Shown: one piece after another, positions 1 through 4,581 of the stretch
How positions within the stretch are numbered: position 1 is the first letter of the stretch
Layout of the letters: the number at the start of each line of letters is the position of its first letter
Position numbers and translations under genes: made by a program
The notes under the pieces: model-generated
Seen by the model: the letters and a program-made list of their open reading frames with translations, nothing else
What the model was told of the DNA's origin: nothing
Databases searched by the model: none
Source of the DNA: Chlamydiota bacterium
GTDB taxonomy: Bacteria; Auribacterota; UBA3054; B51-G9
Direction: 5' to 3'
Length of the DNA: 6,191 nt
Assembly: GCA_003648225.1 (NCBI GenBank)
Contig: QMOL01000186.1
Coordinates: forward strand, 1-6,191

Positions 1-2
1 AA

Positions 3-101
3 AAAGGAAAACCATTGCCAAGCTGCTGCTTTACAACCGGAGCTGTTGGACTTGCAGCAGCGGCTTATGTTTGTGAATTCATTTCAAATGATAAAAATTG
101 A
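3..101 (+). CDS. C-terminal end of an unrecognised Cys/Ala-rich protein or peptide (partial, runs off left edge)
   Basis: The plus frame open from the left edge to TGA at 99-101 gives 32 residues. They include a Cys-Cys pair at visible residues 8-9, Thr-Thr at 11-12, a small-residue stretch (GAVGLAAAA, 13-21), a third Cys at 24, and a polar tail ending NDKN. The other two plus frames read less like protein. I do not recognise a family. The pattern of a Pro, then Cys, Thr, Gly, an Ala-rich stretch and a Cys loosely recalls the C-terminal core of class II lanthipeptide beta components, but it could equally be a short membrane helix at the end of an ordinary protein. The fragment is so short that even its coding status is uncertain. 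A promoter begins 8 bases after the stop, so what follows is a separate transcription unit. No SECIS-like hairpin follows the TGA, so selenocysteine read-through is unlikely. Confidence 0.35.
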   Translation, partial: KGKPLPSCCFTTGAVGLAAAAYVCEFISNDKN

Positions 102-108
102 TATGCAC

Positions 109-137
109 TTGACAAAACAATCAAGATATGGTATTAT
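109..137 (+). promoter_or_regulatory. Near-consensus sigma70-type promoter
   Basis: A perfect -35 hexamer TTGACA lies at 109-114 and a -10 hexamer TATTAT (5 of 6 matches) at 132-137. The spacer is exactly 17 bases and the surroundings are A+T-rich. Transcription should start near 143-145. It is the strongest promoter-like sequence I see in the window, and no long gene lies downstream of it on this strand. It would drive the short unit ending at the terminator at 576-607. Confidence 0.75.
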
Positions 138-209
138 ATCTCAACATTAATAAGAGTCTATTTTAACAAAAATGAAAATAGCGCTGCAAGCGGCTTGAAT
201 ACAGGCAAA

Positions 210-221
210 AAAGGAGGTGAT
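210..221 (+). promoter_or_regulatory. Exceptionally long perfect Shine-Dalgarno sequence without a well-placed ATG
   Basis: AAAGGAGGTGAT is fully complementary over 12 bases to the conserved 3' end of bacterial 16S rRNA (AUCACCUCCUUU). The expected start position, 5-9 bases after GGAGG, holds ATA (225-227), not ATG, GTG or TTG. An ATG at 220-222 is only 2 bases from GGAGG and opens a two-codon ORF (ATG AGA TAG). The next in-frame ATG for the longer reading frame is at 237, 19 bases away. The site may initiate at ATA, act through the minigene, or bind 30S subunits without normal initiation. Confidence 0.5.
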
Positions 222-236
222 GAGATAGTTAACAAC

Positions 237-296
237 ATGCCATTAGCTGCTGAAGTGGTGTTAAAGTATAAAATAATACAGGAAAGCTTAAACTGA
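237..296 (+). CDS. Candidate micro-ORF downstream of the extended Shine-Dalgarno
   Basis: From ATG at 237 the frame encodes 19 residues, MPLAAEVVLKYKIIQESLN, and stops at TGA 294-296. If translation instead began at ATA 225, the optimal distance from the 12-base Shine-Dalgarno, the product would gain four residues to 23. A TTG at 195 would give 33 residues but would place the Shine-Dalgarno inside the gene. The composition (small and hydrophobic residues, Lys/Glu, no Cys) looks like a plausible short amphipathic peptide. The frame is open all the way from 102, which at this length can happen by chance. No family recognised. A 7-bp hairpin starts on its stop codon. Confidence 0.25.
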   Translation: MPLAAEVVLKYKIIQESLN

Positions 297-313
297 AAAG
301 TATGGGCTTTTCA
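294..313 (+). repeat. Inverted repeat (7-bp hairpin) at the stop of the first micro-ORF
   Basis: TGAAAAG (294-300) pairs with CTTTTCA (307-313) across a 6-base loop. It starts on the TGA of the micro-ORF at 237-296. It has no T-run after it, so it is not an intrinsic terminator. It is one of several short stems in the orphan transcript. Confidence 0.4.
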
Positions 314-321
314 CAGTTATC

Positions 322-336
322 CAAGTACGTTACTTG
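322..336 (+). repeat. Perfect 6-bp inverted repeat with 3-base loop
   Basis: CAAGTA (322-327), loop CGT, TACTTG (331-336). It lies 8 bases after the hairpin at 294-313, so the two could stack in the predicted RNA. It could also be an operator-like dyad. Confidence 0.4.
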
Positions 337-503
337 TATGCAAAATGCAGGCAATGCGTGTTTGTAGGAAGTAATAGATAATCTGTTTGATTATGTTTTT
401 TATAGCATAACGTCAGGTCGAAATTATCAATTGCTTTTTGGACGCGTAAATTGATTGGCATTCTCTTGTATAAGGTAGAAGTGTACATAAGGAGGACTGA
501 CAA

Positions 504-554
504 GTGAATACAGATATGGTAGAAATCACCGGAGATCTGTTGATCAGTTTCTGA
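504..554 (+). CDS. 16-residue micro-ORF with good ribosome-binding site (GTG start)
   Basis: AAGGAGG at 489-495 is followed after 8 bases by GTG (504-506). The frame encodes MNTDMVEITGDLLISF and stops at TGA 552-554. The preceding in-frame codon run is closed by TGA at 498-500, so GTG is the only sensible start. The peptide is acidic with a hydrophobic tail. Its last codons and stop lie inside the 8-bp perfect inverted repeat at 540-558, and the terminator begins about 20 bases later, so it would be the last element of the orphan transcript. I do not recognise it. The Shine-Dalgarno and spacing support translation, but the size allows coincidence. Confidence 0.35.
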   Translation: MNTDMVEITGDLLISF

Positions 555-558
555 TCAA
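540..558 (+). repeat. Perfect 8-bp inverted repeat with 3-base loop overlapping a micro-ORF stop
   Basis: TTGATCAG (540-547), loop TTT, CTGATCAA (551-558). It is followed by an A-rich stretch rather than Ts, so it is not itself a terminator. It covers the last five codons, including the stop, of the 504-554 micro-ORF. It could be a translational-control or RNA-stability stem, or a dyad for a DNA-binding protein. Confidence 0.55.
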
Positions 559-575
559 AATAAGTAAAAAATAAT

Positions 576-607
576 AAAAGCCCCGCCAATCGGCGGGGCT
601 TTTTTTT
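576..607. terminator. Strong GC-rich intrinsic terminator, probably bidirectional
   Basis: GCCCCGCC (580-587) pairs perfectly with GGCGGGGC (592-599) across a 4-base loop. The plus strand continues with eight Ts (600-607). On the minus strand the same stem is followed by TTTTATTATTTTTT-type sequence (the complement of the A-rich bases before 580). It can therefore end the plus-strand orphan transcript and also the minus-strand aspS-asmA-lepA transcript, which would then have a 3' untranslated region of about 230 nt. Confidence 0.9.
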
Positions 608-612
608 GCAGT

Positions 613-660
613 ATGGGAACTATGGGAGTTATGGGAACTATGGGAGTTATGGGAACTATG
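613..660. repeat. Tandem 9-mer array alternating ATGGGAACT / ATGGGAGTT
   Basis: Five complete 9-base units occupy 613-657 in strict alternation (ATGGGAACT at 613, 631 and 649; ATGGGAGTT at 622 and 640), followed by a partial ATG to 660. The variable ends AACT and AGTT are reverse complements, so neighbouring units can form small hairpins. The GGG runs at 615, 624, 633, 642 and 651 are separated by exactly six bases, which fits the G3-loop(1-7) quadruplex pattern on the plus strand. The array lies in the presumed 3' untranslated region of lepA. Its apparent translation (Asn/Ser-Ser-His repeats on the minus strand) is an artefact of the repeat. Confidence 0.9.
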
Positions 661-675
661 TGCTGAAGATTGATG

Positions 676-717
676 AATATCCAATATCCAAGTTGAAATT
701 CTAAATACCGAATACTT
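676..717. repeat. Degenerate 7-base-period repeat block, left arm
   Basis: Six consecutive heptamers each begin with AA: AATATCC (676), AATATCC (683), AAGTTGA (690), AATTCTA (697), AATACCG (704), AATACTT (711). The first two are identical. The block ends where a GC-rich hairpin core begins. I believe similar ATCCAA-type intergenic heptamer strings occur in PVC-group genomes, but that is memory, not a search. Confidence 0.6.
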
Positions 718-719
718 TT

Positions 720-757
720 CCGGCATCGCCGAAATCCGCAGCCATCGGCAGCGGCTA
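720..757. repeat. GC-rich double-hairpin core between the two heptamer arms
   Basis: CGGC (721-724) pairs with GCCG (728-731) across the loop ATC. CCGCAGCC (736-743) pairs with GGCAGCGG (747-754), with one A-A mismatch, again across the loop ATC. The segment is much richer in G+C than the flanking heptamer blocks. The layout of two palindromes flanked by short repeats recalls REP/BIME-type intergenic elements, but I cannot assign it to a known family. Confidence 0.5.
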
Positions 758-810
758 CAACCGAACACCGAACATATCCAACGTCCAACGTCCAAAATCA
801 AACAGCGAAC
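755..810. repeat. Degenerate 7-base-period repeat block, right arm, abutting the lepA stop
   Basis: Eight consecutive heptamers run without a gap: CTACAAC, CGAACAC, CGAACAT, ATCCAAC, GTCCAAC, GTCCAAA, ATCAAAC, AGCGAAC. Most carry AA at the same position of the period. The last heptamer ends at 810, directly against the lepA stop codon (811-813), so the element occupies all the space down to the gene. Confidence 0.65.
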
Positions 811-2613
811 TTAATCAGAGCGTAGAACTGCGAGGAAAGCTTTTTGTGGTATATTCACCTTTCCGATTTGTTTCATTCTTTTTTTACCGGCTTTTTGCTT
901 TTCGAGAAGTTTGCGTTTTCTTGTGATGTCTCCACCATAACATTTGGCAATAACATCTTTTCTCAATGCGCGAACAGTTTCACGCGCGATAACTTTTCCG
1001 CCTATTGCGGCCTGAATAGCAACAGCGTACTGCTGCCGTGGAATAACTTCCTGCAATTTTTCCGCTATAGCTCTACCACGTTGATAGGCGCGTTCTCGAT
1101 GAGCGATTGAAGAAAAAGCATCAACCGGTTCACCGTTTATAAGTATATCAAGTTTGATAAGGTCGCTCGGCTTAAAACCGGTATGCTCATAATCAAGGCT
1201 TCCGTAACCTGAAGTGACGGATTTAATTTTATCATAAAAATCAAGAATGATTTCGTTCAACGGCATTTCAAAATGAAGAATTACACGGCTGGCATCAAGT
1301 GATTCGGTGTTTTTCATGGTTCCCCGCCGCTCAAGGGCAAGTCGCATTATCGCGCCTATTCTATTAACGGGTGTAACGACAAAAGCGTCAACATAAGGCT
1401 CTTCAATTTGCTCAATTTCTGATGGGTCAGGGAAATGAAGCGGATTGTCAATTTCAAAAATCTCTCCGTTTTTAAGCATAATCTGATATATAACACTCGG
1501 CGTTGTGGCAATAAGATTAACATTATATTCGCGCTCAAGGCGCTCCTGAATTATTTCCATATGAAGTAATCCAAGAAAGCCACAGCGAAATCCAAAACCA
1601 AGCGCGGCGGAATTCTCCTGCTCGTAGTGGAACGATGCGTCATTTAATTTAAGACGTGCAAGCGCTTTGGCAAACTCTTCGTAATCGCTCGCGTCAATGG
1701 GATAAAATCCGCTGAAAACCATTGGGTGACACTCCTTGTAACCGGGCAGGGGAGTCGCGGCAGGTTTGCGGTCAAGTGTTACGGTATCGCCGACCCTAAC
1801 ATCCGCCGCATTTTTAATTGTGGCGGTTAGATAGCCGACTTCTCCTGGAGACAGAGAATTAACCGGTTTCATCTGCGGTGAGAAAATACCGAGTTCAATT
1901 ACTTCAAACGTTAAACCATTGGACATAAATCTTATTTTATCGCCCTTTTTAATGGTTCCTGAAAATACTCGACCATATACGATCACTCCTTTGTAAATAT
2001 CATACTGAGAATCAAAAATCATCCATTTTAATTCATCGCTATCAGGTGATTTCGGGGGAGGAACAAGCTCTATTACTTTATCCAGCAATTCTTTGATCCC
2101 TATACCGTTTTTAGCACTGGTTTTTAATATTGTTTCCGGTGATACTCCGAGTAGCTCGACCACCTGCTCCAAAACTCCGTCAACATTTGCGGCAGGAAGG
2201 TCAACTTTATTAATTACAGGTATGATTTCAAGGTCGTGATCGAGTGCAAGATGTACATTCGCGACGGTTTGCGCCTGGACGCCCTGAGCGGCATCGACAA
2301 GAAGAATAGCGCCTTCGCATGCCGCAAGGCTTCTTGAAACTTCATAAGAAAAATCTACATGTCCGGGGGTGTCAATCAGATTTAGAATGTACGGTTCCGA
2401 ATTATTATCAGGCTTATAAACTAATTTAACAGGATGTGATTTTATCGTTATTCCACGCTCACGCTCAAGATCCATTCCGTCAAGAGTTTGTTCAACCATA
2501 TCACGCTGTTCTACTGTATGTGTAAGTTCCAGGAATCTATCCGCGAGAGTAGATTTACCGTGATCAATATGAGCGATAATACAAAAATTTCTTCTGTGGT
2601 CAAGTGTGTGCAT
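811..2613 (-). CDS. lepA: Elongation factor 4 (LepA), ribosome-associated GTPase
   Basis: LepA/EF4 is a translational GTPase that binds the ribosome. Back-translocation and a role in ribosome biogenesis or initiation have both been proposed for it, and in some bacteria it associates with the membrane. The product has 600 residues, the usual family length. G motifs are intact: G1 AHIDHGKS (14-21), G2 GITIK (54-58), G3 DTPGH (81-85), G4 NKVD (135-138), G5 SAK (166-168). The beta-barrel domain follows, then the domain III/V region (for example GFRCGFLGLLHMEI, 341-354). The EF4-specific basic C-terminal domain is clear (CYGGDITRKRKLLEKQK, 558-574; ending KAFLAVLRSD). ATG at 2613 places G1 at the expected distance, but no Shine-Dalgarno is visible in the A+T-rich 30 bases separating it from the upstream AsmA-like gene. 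It is the last gene of the presumed operon, and its TAA abuts the heptamer repeat block. Nothing suggests decay. Confidence 0.97.
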   Translation of the reverse strand: MHTLDHRRNFCIIAHIDHGKSTLADRFLELTHTVEQRDMVEQTLDGMDLERERGITIKSHPVKLVYKPDNNSEPYILNLIDTPGHVDFSYEVSRSLAACEGAILLVDAAQGVQAQTVANVHLALDHDLEIIPVINKVDLPAANVDGVLEQVVELLGVSPETILKTSAKNGIGIKELLDKVIELVPPPKSPDSDELKWMIFDSQYDIYKGVIVYGRVFSGTIKKGDKIRFMSNGLTFEVIELGIFSPQMKPVNSLSPGEVGYLTATIKNAADVRVGDTVTLDRKPAATPLPGYKECHPMVFSGFYPIDASDYEEFAKALARLKLNDASFHYEQENSAALGFGFRCGFLGLLHMEIIQERLEREYNVNLIATTPSVIYQIMLKNGEIFEIDNPLHFPDPSEIEQIEEPYVDAFVVTPVNRIGAIMRLALERRGTMKNTESLDASRVILHFEMPLNEIILDFYDKIKSVTSGYGSLDYEHTGFKPSDLIKLDILINGEPVDAFSSIAHRERAYQRGRAIAEKLQEVIPRQQYAVAIQAAIGGKVIARETVRALRKDVIAKCYGGDITRKRKLLEKQKAGKKRMKQIGKVNIPQKAFLAVLRSD

Positions 2614-2643
2614 TTATGAATTCAGATTGTTTAAAAAGCAAAA

Positions 2644-4578
2644 TTATAAAAATCGTTTAAGCAGCCCTTTAACGGTTTTCTTAATAGATTTCATGGTTTT
2701 ATCCGATATCTCAGCTTTATCTTCTTTTTTTATTAATTTGTTCTCTACATACTCCATAACAATATTTGTAAGCCGCTCCTCAAATAATTCCCGCTGCTCA
2801 GGTGTGAGATTAAGCTGGATGTTCGGCTGTTCAAGCGTTCCGGTAAGAATAACCGGCAGTTCAAGTGTGCCGTTATTTAAGAACATTGAAAGTAAAGGAT
2901 GATTACCATATTTTTTAATAATGTCTTCATTGAGATTGATTTCAAGACTGTAATTCAATTCGCCGGAATCGGAACAAGTTCCATTCGCTAATAAGGTGCC
3001 GATAGTGGTTTCAGCTCTGATTTCAGGAGCTGTTAAATTCCCATTGGTGATTTTAAGTTTCGCAAATACTGTTCGCGGCTTGTTTATCTCAAATTGCTTG
3101 ATCAGCTTGTTTAAAATAGGAAGCGAAAGCGGTGCTCCGGTCATGTTAGCGGCAAGATTTAAAAAGCGGCGAACAATTTTTGGTATTTCACGGGTTGACT
3201 GCCATCTTTCAGTTGTAAAATATTTCAAATATGCGTTTGATAAACAAATTTCTCCAGTACCGTGATTAAACTCTAATTGTGCAAGCTTGTTGTGTATAAA
3301 CTGCGCGATACCCATATTATCAACATCAAAATTAATTTTAAAATTAATTTCTCCACCGGCACGCGCGGGCATCATGCTCATTCCTCCCAGACAAGCGTTT
3401 AAATCCGCACGAGTTGCGGAAAGATGACCTACAAGTGTGTTATTAGTTGATCCTTTCCCCGGCTTGTCCAAAAGATTTAAATGAAGTTTACCGCTCCAGG
3501 CATTCGCTGTGCTGTCAAAAGAAATAATTTTATCATTTATTAAATTAAATGACATTAAATAATCCTTGAAAGGCACATTCCTGAATATTCCTCTCTTAAC
3601 ATTCACGGTACAATCGGTGTGCATTTTCTTGCCCGGGGCAGCGTGCGACTTGAGTTTAAACGAAACATCAACTAATTTGTTGTTTCTGGTTCTTGTATTA
3701 AATAACCGCTCAATACGGTTGAAATTCTGCTCTGTAGCGTTAATATTAAAAAATGTGCCTGTAGAATTCTTAGTGTACGAAGCATTAATTATACTCGTCT
3801 CAAGTGTTAATATGATGGGGGCAATGTTAATGTTATCGCGCTTGATCATTCCGGTAAAGTTTAAATCAATAGGAAGATCAAGAGTATAAAAAGCGGATTT
3901 CCTATTGTTAAAATCCAATTTCCGGATCGTGCGAATTCCGCTCGCGTGAAATTTATTTATTTTAATAATTTCTTTATCGGTATTCACAGAGTAATTGAAA
4001 GAAATCCCCGCTTCGCTCATAAACGGCAATTCACAGTCGCTCTTGACATTAATCACCGACCAGGAGTTCGATTCATTGATTGTGATAACACCATTTACAA
4101 ACGACATAAATTGGTCTATCTTATTTGAAGACTCATCCAAAAAAGTTTTCTTAATATATTTATGATTAAGCAAATAATGTTGTATCATTAATGACGGCAA
4201 CTCAACATCCACACGCGATACATTTATTCTTTTTGTTTCTATTTTGCCTTTTAAAAGTGAAAACGGCGAAAGAACCATTCGCACGTCATCAACAAACGCC
4301 AAAAATATATTTGTTTTTTTTTCGTAAAAATCGATTGAAGAAATCCTTAACTTAGGTGTTAATGTCCAGTTGGAAATTCTGATTTTACGAACATTTACTT
4401 TAGCATTGAATTTTTTGGATAAACTTCTCTCTATCGGTCCGGTGATAAGTGATGTGTTAGCAATTATAGGAGGAATGATTATCCAAAGTATGAGCAATGA
4501 AATAATAGAATAAACAGCTGCAAGAATAACTTTAAAAAATATCCTCTTATCTTTATCTTTTTTTTCTTGCTTTGACAT
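2644..4578 (-). CDS. AsmA-like membrane-anchored envelope protein
   Basis: The product has 644 residues. A Lys-rich cytoplasmic start (2-12) precedes one hydrophobic segment (about 13-40, with a Pro-Pro near its end), so the bulk should be periplasmic with N-in topology. Residues 45-125 resemble the AsmA-type opening: a putative P-I-x-x-x-L-x-x-x-x-N-A-K-V repeat, a membrane-proximal ISNWTLTPKLRISSIDF-like segment and a 'SPFSLLKGKIETKRINVSRVDVELP' style strand pattern. The middle is beta-rich and poorly conserved. The C-terminal part (about 500-590: KITNGNLTAPEI, GTLELPVILTGTLEQPNIQLNL) matches the usual AsmA C-terminal pattern. It ends in a Lys-rich amphipathic helix. AsmA/TamB/YhdP-type proteins are bridge-like envelope proteins linked to phospholipid transport and outer-membrane homeostasis; the precise role here is not determinable. 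ATG at 4578 lies 3 bases after the aspS stop. Its likely Shine-Dalgarno, AGAGGGA (4588-4594), is inside the last aspS codons, suggesting coupled translation. The gene looks more A+T-rich than its neighbours. A generic DUF/AsmA-2 family label is possible. Confidence 0.75.
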   Translation of the reverse strand: MSKQEKKDKDKRIFFKVILAAVYSIISLLILWIIIPPIIANTSLITGPIERSLSKKFNAKVNVRKIRISNWTLTPKLRISSIDFYEKKTNIFLAFVDDVRMVLSPFSLLKGKIETKRINVSRVDVELPSLMIQHYLLNHKYIKKTFLDESSNKIDQFMSFVNGVITINESNSWSVINVKSDCELPFMSEAGISFNYSVNTDKEIIKINKFHASGIRTIRKLDFNNRKSAFYTLDLPIDLNFTGMIKRDNINIAPIILTLETSIINASYTKNSTGTFFNINATEQNFNRIERLFNTRTRNNKLVDVSFKLKSHAAPGKKMHTDCTVNVKRGIFRNVPFKDYLMSFNLINDKIISFDSTANAWSGKLHLNLLDKPGKGSTNNTLVGHLSATRADLNACLGGMSMMPARAGGEINFKINFDVDNMGIAQFIHNKLAQLEFNHGTGEICLSNAYLKYFTTERWQSTREIPKIVRRFLNLAANMTGAPLSLPILNKLIKQFEINKPRTVFAKLKITNGNLTAPEIRAETTIGTLLANGTCSDSGELNYSLEINLNEDIIKKYGNHPLLSMFLNNGTLELPVILTGTLEQPNIQLNLTPEQRELFEERLTNIVMEYVENKLIKKEDKAEISDKTMKSIKKTVKGLLKRFL

Positions 4579-4581
4579 CTT

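Larger units (their letters stand above)
144..607 (+). ncRNA. Putative orphan short transcript (small RNA or micro-ORF RNA)
   Basis: This unit is defined by its ends: the strong promoter at 109-137 and the hairpin-plus-T-run terminator at 576-607. The predicted RNA is about 460 nt. No frame in it carries a conventional gene. It does contain a 12-base perfect Shine-Dalgarno complement (210-221), a GTG micro-ORF with a well-placed ribosome-binding site (504-554), and inverted repeats at 294-313, 322-336, 426-455 and 540-558. I looked for tmRNA, RNase P, SRP/4.5S and 6S landmarks and recognised none. No plus-strand gene follows the terminator inside the window, so it is not an obvious leader or attenuator. 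The class is unknown. Promoter and terminator are seen directly; treating the interval as one RNA is inference. Confidence 0.4.

Noticed and set aside
22..61. GCTGCTGC / GCAGCAGC 8-bp inverted repeat at the left end
   Set aside because: The second arm is explained by consecutive Ala codons in the candidate peptide frame and the loop is 24 bases; no terminator T-run follows.
99..296. TGA at 99 and TGA at 294 as read-through or selenocysteine codons, since the frame stays open to 374 otherwise
   Set aside because: No SECIS-like hairpin follows either TGA, a strong promoter lies inside the joined frame, and the three long genes all end in TAA and give no evidence for a recoded TGA.
438..474. 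Possible second promoter (TTGGAC or TTGATT with TATAAG) before the GTG micro-ORF
   Set aside because: Spacers of about 25 or 12 bases are outside the workable range and no proper extended -10 is present.
544..801. Minus-strand open frames of 77-85 codons with Asn/Ser-Ser-His repeats
   Set aside because: They are produced by the tandem 9-mers, the heptamer blocks and the terminator itself; composition is repeat-driven and no ribosome-binding site or family resemblance is seen.
844..1110. Plus-strand open frame antisense to lepA, and similar ones at 2606-2902, 2996-3265, 3566-3889 and 5766-6095
   Set aside because: All overlap confident minus-strand genes in full or nearly so and show no independent start signals or recognisable motifs.
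3329..3350. 22-bp perfect A+T palindrome inside the AsmA-like gene
   Set aside because: It results from the repeated residues Ile-Asn-Phe-Lys-Ile-Asn-Phe in A+T-rich codons; it is coding sequence, with no sign of a regulatory role.
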